Source: Acinetobacter sp.
Lineage (GTDB): Bacteria > Pseudomonadota > Gammaproteobacteria > Pseudomonadales > Moraxellaceae
Length of the DNA: 64,000 bases
Reading direction: 5' to 3'
Assembly: GCA_031277915.1 (NCBI GenBank)
Contig: JAITLL010000031.1
Coordinates: forward strand, 47,299-111,298
This document shows positions 28,440 through 36,841 of this stretch, in pieces. Within the stretch, counting starts at the first letter, position 1, and the number at the start of each line of letters is the position of its first letter. The notes under the pieces were generated by a model that did not search any database, was not told the DNA's origin, and worked only from the letters and a program-made list of their open reading frames with translations. The translations under genes were made by a program, and so were the position numbers.

Positions 28440-28996
28440 GATTGTGTCTCCTCACCAGCTTCAGCATTTGGATGAGCAAGTTGCTGAATTTCTTGTGCAT
28501 TTTGATCTTGAGCTGTACCTAAAATTGCTAAACGTTGAATAATGGCTTCAACTTTGGCTTTGGCAAGTTCATTTTTTTGTAACAAACGATCACGATCTTG
28601 CTGTAAGTCATGTAACTCTTGTTGAGTTTGACGCTGATGTGACTGAAGTTTTTCTTTGGTCACACGGAGCTCATTACGTTCTGCCAAAATTTCCTGAAAA
28701 CGATTTTTTAAATCGGTCGTACTTTTTTCTAGGCGACTGTAACGTTCAGCAAGTGTGTTAGCATCCTGATTCAATTGTTGAAATTGGCCTTGTAACTGAG
28801 TCAATTGCTCAGTTAATGTCTCAATTTCCTCTTGTTTTTTAGTGATAATGCTATTTTTTTGCACAACTTGTGCGTGATGCTCTGTTTCAGCAAGTTCTTT
28901 AGCTTCCAAGAGAGTAGAATTTTCACTCTCTAGATGATGTAAGCGTGTTTTTAAAACGCCAATATGCGCTTGTAGCCGCTGTAATTGTTCTAACAT
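28436..28996 (-). CDS. Coiled-coil protein encoded upstream of zapA
   Basis: From the ATG at 28996 this is a protein of about 186 residues that is almost entirely coiled coil (residues 1-165, Leu/Gln/Glu heptads), with a short unstructured tail. A longer start at 29023 would add nine hydrophobic residues but is less likely. The pairing with zapA suggests a division-associated scaffold comparable in form to ZapB or the TIGR02449 proteins of Pseudomonas, though it is longer than both. The functional link is inferred from gene order and overlap only. Confidence 0.7.
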   Translation of the reverse strand: MLEQLQRLQAHIGVLKTRLHHLESENSTLLEAKELAETEHHAQVVQKNSIITKKQEEIETLTEQLTQLQGQFQQLNQDANTLAERYSRLEKSTTDLKNRFQEILAERNELRVTKEKLQSHQRQTQQELHDLQQDRDRLLQKNELAKAKVEAIIQRLAILGTAQDQNAQEIQQLAHPNAEAGEETQS

Positions 28997-29060
28997 AACG
29001 AGGTCGCACAGAATTGCAATCAAAGGTAATATATACGAAGTATAGAGATTGGATAAACGA

Positions 29061-29693
29061 ATGCAAGACGATATTTCAGGCTGGACAGAATGGAACGCTC
29101 ATTTTGAAGGAATTGAAGAAATTTCAAGCCCTAGTGAGTTACATGGTTTATTAACAGGTATTGTTTGTGTGACAGAAGCACCAGTGCGTGAAGAATGGAC
29201 ACAAATTTTAACAACTCTTAATGTGCCAGAGTTAAATGAAGAAGCTTTGGTCCTTTTAACTAATGAAGCGGAAGATGTCTCGCACGCATTATCGGAAGAT
29301 GAATTAGATTATGTACCAATGCTTCCAGATGATGAACATACACTTCAAGACCGTGTACAAGCATTATCAGACTGGTGTGCTGGCGTTGTACTGGGTTTTG
29401 GTTTGGCATCGGGTCATATTCGTGCCGATGAGCGTGAGTTGATTGAACATTTACAAGATGTTGCAGCAGTAGAGTTTGAAGACTCTGATAATGATGAAGA
29501 AGGCGAAAGTAGTTATGAAGAATTGTATGAATTTGTACGCCTTATTCCAGTAAGCTTATCGATTGGTAGAACCAAAGTAACAGTTGCTGAAAGTTCATTA
29601 TTGAAAAACTTTTATGCAAAAAGTAAAACTTCTGCTGTAGGTACAGTAGATCAAAATATTGTAGAAATGTTTACACCACATCGTCCAAGTTAA
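29061..29693 (+). CDS. ygfB: UPF0149 family protein YgfB
   Basis: The 210-residue protein matches UPF0149/YgfB: SPSELHGLLTGIVC near the N-terminus and the diagnostic DWCAGVVLGFGLA block, with many acidic residues and the final third containing YEELYEFVRLIP. The family is known to affect gene expression in Pseudomonas (AlpA antitermination pathway), which may not apply here. An in-frame TTG at 29049 is possible, but ATG at 29061 is preferred. It is divergent from the zapA unit and leads into pepP, as in most gammaproteobacteria. Confidence 0.88.
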   Translation: MQDDISGWTEWNAHFEGIEEISSPSELHGLLTGIVCVTEAPVREEWTQILTTLNVPELNEEALVLLTNEAEDVSHALSEDELDYVPMLPDDEHTLQDRVQALSDWCAGVVLGFGLASGHIRADERELIEHLQDVAAVEFEDSDNDEEGESSYEELYEFVRLIPVSLSIGRTKVTVAESSLLKNFYAKSKTSAVGTVDQNIVEMFTPHRPS

Positions 29694-29760
29694 TTGAGGC
29701 GATGGATTATTGGTTGTATTTTATTTTTTGACTTTAAAATTCTAAATCAAGTAGATCATT

Positions 29761-31083
29761 ATGAAATTGCCTCAAGCTGATTTTCAACATCGCAGAGACC
29801 GTCTGGCAGAAAAAATGGGTCCTAACAGTGTTGCAATTATCGCAACGCGTGAGGAAATGTACCGTAATCGCGATGCGGATTATAAATTCCGTGCCGATAG
29901 TAGTTTTTTCTATTTGACGGGTTTTAGAGAGCCTGAGGCAGTGGCTGTCATAGAAACTTTTGATGACGTTAATGACTATAGCTATAGTCTTTTTTGCCGT
30001 GAACGTAATCGTGAGATGGAAATCTGGAATGGTTATCGTGCGGGAATCGATGGTGCAATTGAAGAGTATGAAGCAGATGAAGCCTATGCTATTGATCTGC
30101 TTGATGAAGAAATTATTGAAAAATTATTAAATAAAGAACGTCTTTATTATCGAATTGGGCACAACGCTGTATTTGATGCCAAAGTCAGCCAATGGATCAA
30201 AAAAGCAAATGCTGAGCATCGTCACGAAGCTGCTCCAGCTCAGTTAGTTCAACTTGACCGCATTGTCGATGAAATGCGTTTAATCAAGTCACCGCAAGAA
30301 ATTGAGCTAATGCAACTTGCTTCAACAATTAGTGCTAAGGCACATACTCGTGCGATGCAAACAGTTCACTCTGGCATGATGGAATATGCACTTGAAGCCG
30401 AGCTCAATTATGTATTTGGGCAAAATGGTTGTGTACCTTCTTATAACAGTATTGTCGGTGGTGGTGCTAGCGCTTGCATTTTGCACTATGTTGAAAATAA
30501 CCAAGCCCTTAAAGACGGCGATTTAGTTTTAATTGATGCCGCATGCGAATATGAATTTTATGCATCGGACATTACCCGTACTTTTCCGGTAAACGGAAAA
30601 TTTAGCCCAGAACAAAAAGCATTGTATCAAGTGGTATTGGCTTCTCAATATGCGGCGATTGATGCAGTACGTATTGGTAATTCGTACCGTGAGCCTCATG
30701 AGGTTGCTGTTAAAATTTTAACTGAAGGCTTAGTTGATTTAGGGTTACTCAAAGGTAATGTGAGCGAGCTGATTGAAACAGAGGCATATCGACAGTTTTA
30801 TATGCATGGTACAGGCCACTGGTTAGGTATGGATGTACATGATGTCGGTTCTTATAAAAAAGATGACGACTGGCGCCAATATGAAGAAGGTATGGTCGTT
30901 ACCGTTGAACCAGGTTTATACATTGCGCCAGACGATGAAACCGTAGATCAAAAATGGCGTGGTATTGGTATTCGTATTGAAGATGACGTGGTCGCAACGT
31001 CAAAAGGCCCACGAGTTTTAACTGCTGACGTAGTTAAAGATATTGCAGATATTGAACATTTAATGGCGCAAGCTAAAGCATAA
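29761..31083 (+). CDS. pepP: Xaa-Pro aminopeptidase P
   Basis: PepP removes N-terminal residues that precede proline. The protein has 440 residues: an N-terminal creatinase-like domain (1-170) and a C-terminal M24 pita-bread domain. The two-manganese site ligands are visible in LIDAACEYEFYASDITRTF (two Asp), HGTGHWLGMDVHD (His), VTVEPGLYI (Glu) and RIEDDV (Glu). The gene order ygfB-pepP-ubiH-ubiI is conserved in gammaproteobacteria, and ubiH begins 30 bases downstream. Confidence 0.95.
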   Translation: MKLPQADFQHRRDRLAEKMGPNSVAIIATREEMYRNRDADYKFRADSSFFYLTGFREPEAVAVIETFDDVNDYSYSLFCRERNREMEIWNGYRAGIDGAIEEYEADEAYAIDLLDEEIIEKLLNKERLYYRIGHNAVFDAKVSQWIKKANAEHRHEAAPAQLVQLDRIVDEMRLIKSPQEIELMQLASTISAKAHTRAMQTVHSGMMEYALEAELNYVFGQNGCVPSYNSIVGGGASACILHYVENNQALKDGDLVLIDAACEYEFYASDITRTFPVNGKFSPEQKALYQVVLASQYAAIDAVRIGNSYREPHEVAVKILTEGLVDLGLLKGNVSELIETEAYRQFYMHGTGHWLGMDVHDVGSYKKDDDWRQYEEGMVVTVEPGLYIAPDDETVDQKWRGIGIRIEDDVVATSKGPRVLTADVVKDIADIEHLMAQAKA

Positions 31084-31113
31084 TTAAACGTATTCGCCAA
31101 AGGAGTAAACTCG

Positions 31114-32322
31114 ATGCAACAACAAGTGATTATTGTAGGTGGGGGTATGGTGGGATTGAGCCTTTCCCTTATGCTGGCGAAGGCTAATATTGCGGTCAAG
31201 TTATTAGAAGCTGTGAAATACCCAAACTATGATGATCAGAATGTTGCCCCTTACCATTCTAGTTTCGATGCACGTAATACTGCTTTATCACGTCGTAGTG
31301 TACAGATTTATCAGAAGCTAGGGTTATGGGATGCATTGCAACAACATGCGACTCCAATTTTACAAGTTCACATTACTGAGCAAGGCAGTTTTGGTAAAGC
31401 CCGTTTAGTTGCAGAACAAGAAAAAGTCGAAAGTTTCGGGCAGGTCATTGAAAATGCTTGGTTAGGTCTAGTTTTGTTAACTCAAGTACGTCAACAACCT
31501 TTGATTGAACTGATTGACGGCGTACAAGTCACTGCTTTAACTCAAAATGCTGAACAAGTACATATTGAAGCTCAGCGCGGTGAGGAAACCTTAAAACTTG
31601 AGTCAAAATTATTAATTGCTGCTGATGGACGTGATTCTTTCTGTCGTCAAGCCATTGGGGTTGGTGTTGATGTTCACGATTATGATCAGGTTGCCATCGT
31701 TACGACTGTACAAACATCGAAACCGCATGAGCAGGTGGGGTTTGAGCGTTTTAGCGCGTTAGGGCCTTTAGCTTTATTGCCTTTACCGGGTGAATACCGT
31801 CGCTCAGTGGTATGGCCTGTTAAAAAAGGGACTGAAGATGAGTGGTTAGGCGAAGAAAATGATCAGCATTTTTTAAGTGCCTTGCAACAAACTTACGGTG
31901 ACCGAGCAGGTAAATTTGAAAAAACAGGCAAATGTTTTAGCTATCCGCTTTCACAAGTGCTTGCGCATAAACAAGCGGTTGGGCGCGTTATTTTAATGGG
32001 GAATGCAGCGCATACCATCCATCCGGTTGCAGGACAAGGGTTTAACTTATGTCTACGCGATGCTGATGTTTTAGTGCGTTATTTAGTGAACCAGTTAAGC
32101 ACATCTGCTGACATTGGTAACCCAGATAATTTACTTGCCTATGAGCAGGCACGTTTATCAGACCAGCAACGAGTGATTAAGTTCTGTGACACCGTAGTTC
32201 GTGGTTTTAGTAACCAAAATCCATTATTAAAATTGATCCGTAATACAGGTTTGATTGCATTTGATGTGATTCCGGGAGTTAAACCATTAGTAGCGAATTA
32301 TGCAATGGGGCTAAAAGCATGA
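31114..32322 (+). CDS. ubiH: 2-octaprenyl-6-methoxyphenol hydroxylase
   Basis: UbiH is a flavin monooxygenase that hydroxylates C1 of the ubiquinone precursor ring. FAD-binding motifs are VIIVGGGMVGLSL at the start, AADGRDS in the middle and MGNAAHTIHPVAGQGFNL. Asn in GNAAH, where relatives have Asp, matches UbiH of E. coli and helps to tell this gene from ubiI next to it. The 402-residue length is normal. AAGGAG precedes the ATG by eight bases, and the stop overlaps the ubiI start by four bases (ATGA). Confidence 0.93.
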   Translation: MQQQVIIVGGGMVGLSLSLMLAKANIAVKLLEAVKYPNYDDQNVAPYHSSFDARNTALSRRSVQIYQKLGLWDALQQHATPILQVHITEQGSFGKARLVAEQEKVESFGQVIENAWLGLVLLTQVRQQPLIELIDGVQVTALTQNAEQVHIEAQRGEETLKLESKLLIAADGRDSFCRQAIGVGVDVHDYDQVAIVTTVQTSKPHEQVGFERFSALGPLALLPLPGEYRRSVVWPVKKGTEDEWLGEENDQHFLSALQQTYGDRAGKFEKTGKCFSYPLSQVLAHKQAVGRVILMGNAAHTIHPVAGQGFNLCLRDADVLVRYLVNQLSTSADIGNPDNLLAYEQARLSDQQRVIKFCDTVVRGFSNQNPLLKLIRNTGLIAFDVIPGVKPLVANYAMGLKA

Positions 32323-33551
32323 GTGAAGTGTTGGATGTCGTCATTGTTGGTGGTGGATTGGTTGGTGGTTTAACAGCTTTATTACTTGCACAAGGTGGTG
32401 TACAGCCTACTGTACTGGATGCTGCTCCTGTACTTGATGTTGAAAAAACATTAAGTGTGATGAACCCGCGTGTTTTAGCATTAAGCCAAGCCACGATTCA
32501 TTTACTGAAAACGGTTAAAGTTTGGGATCATTTGGCACGTCAAATGCCTTATACCGGCATGCAAGTGTGGAACTTAAATGGCTATGGAGAAATTAATTTT
32601 GGTCATGAATCTCTACAAAGACCAATGCCTGAACAATCCTTGGGCTCTATGGTTGAGCCGAGCGTATTGAATGTAGCCATTCAGCAAAAAATGCTTGAGC
32701 AGTTAACAGATTATCGTACTCAAGTTCGCGTTACCCGTATTGAGCAAGGTGTAGGGTGCTGGCATATTCAACTTGCTGATGGCTCTACACTTAAAACTAA
32801 ACTGCTTATTGGTGCAGATGGTGCAAATTCATTTGTACGTGAGCAAGCTTTTATTGATTTAGATGTACTAGATTACAAGCAAGCAGCCATTAGTTGTGCA
32901 ATTAAGACTTCTAGACCTCATCACTATGTTGCTCGTCAAATTTTTTTGCCAACTGGGCCTTTAGCATATTTGCCGATGGCGAGTCTTGAAGAAAGTGAAA
33001 ATGGCTATTGGCAGTCTATTGTCTGGACATTACCAGATGATTATGCCGATGAATATTCAGCTTTAAGTGATCATGAGTTTATGCAGCTTCTAACTCGCGA
33101 AAGCCAGCATATGTTGGGTGAAGTGTTAGAAGTCCGTTCAAGAGCACAATTTCCATTGAAAGCGCGTGCTGCAAAACAATACGTGAAAGCTGGATTAGCC
33201 CTAATAGGTGATGCAGCACATGTTATTCATCCGCTTGCTGGGCAAGGAGTGAATATTGGTTGTTTAGATGCAGCAGTACTCTGTGATGCGCTACTGCATG
33301 ATTTAGGCCGTGGTGTTTGGGCACATGAACAAACATTAATGCGTTATGAACATCGCCGTAAAGGACAAAACGATGCGATGATGCATAGTATGTCAGCAAT
33401 TGGTTGGGTCGAAAGTAGTGAACTATTCCCATTTATTTGGGCCCGAAATGTGGGGCTTAAGCAGGTTGAACAAATTTCGTTCTTAAAAGAGCGTTTTATG
33501 CAACAAGCGAATGGTTTAGGGGCTTTACAAAACACCCAGTATAGTCGTTAA
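32319..33551 (+). CDS. ubiI: UbiI/VisC-type ubiquinone hydroxylase
   Basis: This second flavin monooxygenase of the UbiH/COQ6 family (410 residues) has VVIVGGGLVGGLTAL at the start, IGADGANS, and IGDAAHVIHPLAGQGVNIGCLDAAVL. The LDAA following the last motif resembles UbiI (C5 hydroxylase, formerly VisC) more than UbiF. Position directly after ubiH, with a four-base overlap, agrees with that. Some databases may name it UbiF, and substrate position cannot be decided from sequence alone. Confidence 0.88.
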   Translation: MSEVLDVVIVGGGLVGGLTALLLAQGGVQPTVLDAAPVLDVEKTLSVMNPRVLALSQATIHLLKTVKVWDHLARQMPYTGMQVWNLNGYGEINFGHESLQRPMPEQSLGSMVEPSVLNVAIQQKMLEQLTDYRTQVRVTRIEQGVGCWHIQLADGSTLKTKLLIGADGANSFVREQAFIDLDVLDYKQAAISCAIKTSRPHHYVARQIFLPTGPLAYLPMASLEESENGYWQSIVWTLPDDYADEYSALSDHEFMQLLTRESQHMLGEVLEVRSRAQFPLKARAAKQYVKAGLALIGDAAHVIHPLAGQGVNIGCLDAAVLCDALLHDLGRGVWAHEQTLMRYEHRRKGQNDAMMHSMSAIGWVESSELFPFIWARNVGLKQVEQISFLKERFMQQANGLGALQNTQYSR

Positions 33552-33630
33552 AATGATTATGAAGTTTATGCTCTACTGGTCTAAATAAATATCAGTAGAT
33601 ATTTTTTAAACAATCATTTATATATCATTA

Positions 33631-33690
33631 CCAATTCGGTCAGAAAAGATACGGATTTGACCAATTTGGCTCTTTGCTAAATGCAAAGAG
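33631..33690 (+). promoter_or_regulatory. Two stem-loops in the leader of the SutA-like gene
   Basis: CCAATTCGGTCA (33631-33642) pairs with TGACCAATTTGG (33658-33669), 10 of 12 positions. It is followed immediately by the perfect hairpin CTCTTTGC/GCAAAGAG (33670-33690, loop TAAAT). Together they form a structured segment 70 bases before the start codon. Confidence 0.5.
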
Positions 33691-33760
33691 ATTGCTAAAT
33701 TTCTGAGGTCTCAAAGGCCATAGCGATGATGCAATACAAATCATTGTGGGGAGTGTAAAT

Positions 33761-34012
33761 ATGACAGATATCAATGATTATGAAGATGCAGAAGATTCTG
33801 CTGTAGATGAAGATGAAGCCAAAGCGGCTGAAAGTGGTGCGGCTGATGAAGAAGCAGGCAACTTAACTGATGCCGATCTTGCAGAAGCAGAAACACTTAC
33901 CGTAACTGCGAAACAAAAACAGCGCCAAGCATTGGAAGATGAAGTTGCCGCGTTTTTAGCTCGTGGTGGGAGAATTACTGAGGTTCCACCAGACGAACAT
34001 AGCGACCATTAA
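33761..34012 (+). CDS. SutA-like RNA polymerase-binding regulator
   Basis: This 83-residue acidic protein has a long disordered N-terminus rich in Asp, Glu and Ala (residues 1-50), then a helix and short C-terminus: TAKQKQRQALEDEVAAFLARGG and RITEVPPDEHSDH. The AKQKxRxAL ... EFLxRGGKIxEI pattern is that of SutA of Pseudomonas aeruginosa, which binds RNA polymerase and raises rRNA transcription in slow growth. The ATG at 33761 has GGGGAG seven bases upstream; a GTG at 33746 precedes that site and is rejected. A strong terminator follows, so the gene is monocistronic. Confidence 0.75.
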   Translation: MTDINDYEDAEDSAVDEDEAKAAESGAADEEAGNLTDADLAEAETLTVTAKQKQRQALEDEVAAFLARGGRITEVPPDEHSDH

Positions 34013-34017
34013 TATTA

Positions 34018-34046
34018 AAAAAGCATCACATGAGTGATGCTTTTTT
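34018..34046 (+). terminator. Terminator of the SutA-like gene
   Basis: GCATCAC/GTGATGC with a four-base loop lies between A5 and T6, and may also act on the convergent cadR gene. Confidence 0.92.
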
Positions 34047-34066
34047 ATTGCCTATTTTAGGTCGAG

Positions 34067-34468
34067 TTAGAGGTTGTTTTGCAGTTCTTTTAAAATGCCA
34101 CATTCGTCTACTGTGCGGTCGGTAGAGCAGTGCTGTTTTAAATCGGTGAGGGTTTCTTTCAAAAGTAAAAGTCGTTCAATTTTTTCAGATACTTCAATTA
34201 AATATTTATTCACCAAATTATCAATTTCCGTACACGCCTGTTTGGGCTGAGTTTTCATTCCTTTTAGCGTTTTAATGTCGTTGAGAGAAATATCTAATTC
34301 ACGGCAATGCTTAATAAATAATAGATCTGCGAGAGTTTGATTTGTGTAAACACGATAATTATTTTCTGAGCGTTGAATACGGTCTAGCACACCTACTTTT
34401 TCGTAATAACGAATAGTATCGATCGGGACATCCGCTTTTTTTGATAATTGACCAATAGAAAGACTCAT
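34067..34468 (-). CDS. cadR: MerR-family Cd/Pb-responsive regulator (CadR-like)
   Basis: This regulator has 133 residues: a MerR winged-helix domain (SIGQLSKKADVPIDTIRYYEKVG, 4-26), then NNYRVYT and a dimerisation helix. Three Cys at positions 79, 114 and 123 match the metal-binding set of CadR/PbrR regulators (in QACTE, QHCST and DECGI). It is divergent from a CDF transporter gene, and the gap between them has a MerR-type operator. Expected role: activates that exporter on heavy metals. Which metal (Cd, Pb or Zn) is inferred. Confidence 0.85.
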   Translation of the reverse strand: MSLSIGQLSKKADVPIDTIRYYEKVGVLDRIQRSENNYRVYTNQTLADLLFIKHCRELDISLNDIKTLKGMKTQPKQACTEIDNLVNKYLIEVSEKIERLLLLKETLTDLKQHCSTDRTVDECGILKELQNNL

Positions 34469-34472
34469 AAGA

Positions 34473-34504
34473 CTTGACTCTGGAGCTACTCAAGGGTTTT
34501 TAAT
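34473..34504 (+). promoter_or_regulatory. MerR-type promoter and operator of the CDF transporter gene
   Basis: TTGACT (34474-34479) and TTTAAT (34499-34504) are separated by 19 bases, the lengthened spacing typical of MerR-activated promoters. Between them lies the dyad CTTGACT/ACTCAAG (34473-34479 and 34488-34494, six of seven positions). The CDF start codon is 30 bases further on. Confidence 0.75.
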
Positions 34505-34533
34505 CACTATAAAAGAGTTTTTGAGGAAATGAA

Positions 34534-35175
34534 ATGGCTGGATGTGGATGTGCTTCAACATGTTCTCCTACAAAGAAAGTCAGTCCTCGCTTTAGAAAAG
34601 CGTTATGGATTGCACTTGTTATTAATGCATTAATGTTCGTAGTTGAAATTGTGGGAGGTTACAAAGCCCAATCTGTTTCGTTATGGGCAGATGCACTAGA
34701 TTTTGCTGGAGATGCAGCAAATTATGCTTTGTCTTTAGTTGTGCTTTCGATGAGTCTTTACTGGCGTGCGACCGCAGCTCTTGTTAAAGGGGCAACCATG
34801 GCAGCTTTTGGGTTCTTCGTCATTGCAAAAGTAGTGTGGTCATTCTTTCATGGTGTCTCACCTGAACCTATGGTCATGGGGGCAATTGGAGTAATCGCCT
34901 TAATTGCTAACGTTTCTGTCGCTTTAATGCTTTATGCCTTTAGGGATGGTGATGCCAATATGCGCTCTGTTTGGTTGTGTAGCCGAAATGACTCTATTGC
35001 CAACATTGCTGTTATTTTTGCTGCTGTGGGAGTGTTTGGAACAGGTGCTATTTTTCCAGATTTATTGGTCGCCTTTGTGATCGCATACTTAGGTGTATCT
35101 TCGGGCTATGCTGTGATTAAACAATCATTACAAGAAAGAAAACAGTCAAAGGTGATGTTGGGTTCAGAAGCTTAA
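34534..35175 (+). CDS. Cation diffusion facilitator-type metal exporter
   Basis: The 213-residue protein has six membrane segments and a Cys-rich start (MAGCGCASTC). Segment 2 holds the CDF metal pair D56-x3-D60 (in ALDFAGDAAN). In segment 5 the usual His-x3-Asp is replaced by D153-x3-N157 (in NDSIANIAV), an unusual set. The cytoplasmic C-terminal domain of CDF proteins is missing. It probably exports Cd, Zn or similar under cadR control. The substrate is inferred from the operator and regulator. A terminator follows. Confidence 0.8.
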   Translation: MAGCGCASTCSPTKKVSPRFRKALWIALVINALMFVVEIVGGYKAQSVSLWADALDFAGDAANYALSLVVLSMSLYWRATAALVKGATMAAFGFFVIAKVVWSFFHGVSPEPMVMGAIGVIALIANVSVALMLYAFRDGDANMRSVWLCSRNDSIANIAVIFAAVGVFGTGAIFPDLLVAFVIAYLGVSSGYAVIKQSLQERKQSKVMLGSEA

Positions 35176-35191
35176 TTTTGATTGCATAAAT

Positions 35192-35224
35192 AAAAAAGTA
35201 CCATATGTAAACATGGTACTTTTT
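35192..35224. terminator. Bidirectional terminator between the CDF gene and argO
   Basis: AGTACCAT/ATGGTACT with an eight-base loop is flanked by A5 and T4, between convergent genes. Confidence 0.88.
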
Positions 35225-35238
35225 ACTGTTTGAATGCA

Positions 35239-35841
35239 TTAGATGAGAAGCGAAATTGCAATACTCCACATAATGCAACCAATAATGAAATCTAAAATTT
35301 TCCAAGCTTTTGGATTGGTAAATAATGGTTTTAATAATTTTGCGCCGTAACCCAAACTGAAAAAGAAAAGCCAAGAAGCAAGAATACTGCCCAAAGCAAA
35401 ACTAAGTTTGTCTTCTAATTGGGTTGCAACTGAACCCATCAGCACAATGGTATCTAAATAGACATGCGGATTAAGCCAAGTAAAGGCAAGACAGGTCACT
35501 AATGCTTGGGTTAAAGTCTGCTTTTGGTTGCCATCAAGCTCCATACCTTGATTAGTTTTAAACGCGGCATAGAATGCTTTTGCTCCGTAGACGAACAAAA
35601 ACGTTGCTCCTAAATATTTAGCGACCGCAATTAAAATGGGGGATGCTGTCATAATTTCGGCAAAACCCAATACACCACAGGCAATTAAAATTGAGTCGGA
35701 CAGGGCACAGATTAAACATAGCCAGAATACATATTGCTGTTTAAGCCCTTGCTTTAGAACAAAAGCGTTTTGGGCACCAATCGCTACAATTAGACCGCTA
35801 CCAATACCTAAACCTTTAAAAAACACACTCAGAGAAAGCAT
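35239..35841 (-). CDS. argO: LysE/ArgO-type amino acid exporter
   Basis: The protein of about 200 residues has six membrane segments and the LysE-family start LGIGSGLIVAIGAQNAFVLKQG, followed by ALSDSILIACGVLGF and LTWLNPHVYLDTIV. ArgO exports arginine (and lysine in some species). The first methionine at 35841 is preferred over an in-frame GTG or ATG pair just upstream. The divergent argP-like regulator and the palindrome between them support an arginine/lysine-responsive exporter. Confidence 0.88.
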   Translation of the reverse strand: MLSLSVFFKGLGIGSGLIVAIGAQNAFVLKQGLKQQYVFWLCLICALSDSILIACGVLGFAEIMTASPILIAVAKYLGATFLFVYGAKAFYAAFKTNQGMELDGNQKQTLTQALVTCLAFTWLNPHVYLDTIVLMGSVATQLEDKLSFALGSILASWLFFFSLGYGAKLLKPLFTNPKAWKILDFIIGCIMWSIAISLLI

Positions 35842-35911
35842 AACCATTAAGCAAAAAAATCAGATGCGGGAATTATCTGACTTTTTATTAAGAAATAAGT
35901 AATATTAAGAA

Positions 35912-35931
35912 TATTTAGGTTTGGCTAAATA
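35912..35931. promoter_or_regulatory. Palindromic operator between argO and argP
   Basis: TATTTAG/CTAAATA with a six-base spacer is a perfect inverted repeat lying 17 bases before the argP start codon and 70 before argO. It fits the interrupted-palindrome shape of LysR-family sites, so it is a candidate ArgP site. Confidence 0.6.
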
Positions 35932-35948
35932 AAATTTAGGTTTTGTAT

Positions 35949-36839
35949 ATGTTAGATAGTAAGCAATGTGAAGCTTTTCTCGCTGTTGCAGAAGTCGGGA
36001 GTTTTGATGCAGCAGGACAGCATTTATACATAACACCCTCTGCTGTATCACTACGTGTACAAGCGTTAGAAAAATATTTAGGGCAGATTTTAATAATACG
36101 GGGTCGTCCATGTGTACTCACACAAGCTGGGCAAACCTTACTCCAGCATTTACGTCATACAAGGTTAATGGAGCAAAATCTATTACAAGGCTTAATGGGT
36201 AAATCATCTGAATCGGAATTTTATAAGATTGCACTGGCCTCGAATGCAGATTCATTAGCAACTTGGCTTTTGCCAAGTATTCAGCAAACGTTGTTTAAAG
36301 AAAAAATAGTATTAGAGCTAAAAATTGATGATCAATCTCACACGCATACATTGTTAGAAACGGGACAGGTCAATGCGTGTATATCGGCAGAAGAGCAGGT
36401 TATGGCGGGTTGCTTAGCTCAGCCTCTTGGTAAAATGCGCTATAAAATGCTGGCATCTGCTGAGTTGGTGAACCAATGGTTTAGTAGTGGAATTAACCGA
36501 GAAGCTTTAAGAAAAACTCCAGCAGTGATTTTTAATCATAAAGATTTAATGCATTCGGAGGTATTATTGAAGGGCTATGGTTTACCTATGCAAAGTTATC
36601 CTTACAGTTTTATTCCTGCCACAGATGCTTTCGTCAAAGCAATTCAATTGGGTTTGGGCTACGGTATGGTGCCCGAGCTTCAGGTTCAGTCACTCATCGA
36701 AAATGGAACGCTCATTGAGATTATGCCCGAGGCCCAACTCGATATTCCTTTATATTGGCATCACTGGAAAAGACAGTCGAAGCAACTCGATGTATTGACC
36801 GAGACAATTGTTCAGTCAACAAAGCATATATTGAGATAG
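35949..36839 (+). CDS. argP: LysR-family regulator ArgP
   Basis: This transcription factor has an N-terminal winged helix (about 1-60; KQCEAFLAVAEVGSFDAAGQ, ITPSAVSLRVQALE) and a LysR substrate-binding domain. Sequence and length (296 residues from ATG at 35949) fit ArgP/IciA, which activates argO in response to arginine. A TTG two codons earlier is a weaker start. argO is on the opposite strand. It may also repress itself, as LysR regulators often do. Confidence 0.85.
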   Translation: MLDSKQCEAFLAVAEVGSFDAAGQHLYITPSAVSLRVQALEKYLGQILIIRGRPCVLTQAGQTLLQHLRHTRLMEQNLLQGLMGKSSESEFYKIALASNADSLATWLLPSIQQTLFKEKIVLELKIDDQSHTHTLLETGQVNACISAEEQVMAGCLAQPLGKMRYKMLASAELVNQWFSSGINREALRKTPAVIFNHKDLMHSEVLLKGYGLPMQSYPYSFIPATDAFVKAIQLGLGYGMVPELQVQSLIENGTLIEIMPEAQLDIPLYWHHWKRQSKQLDVLTETIVQSTKHILR

Positions 36840-36841
36840 TT

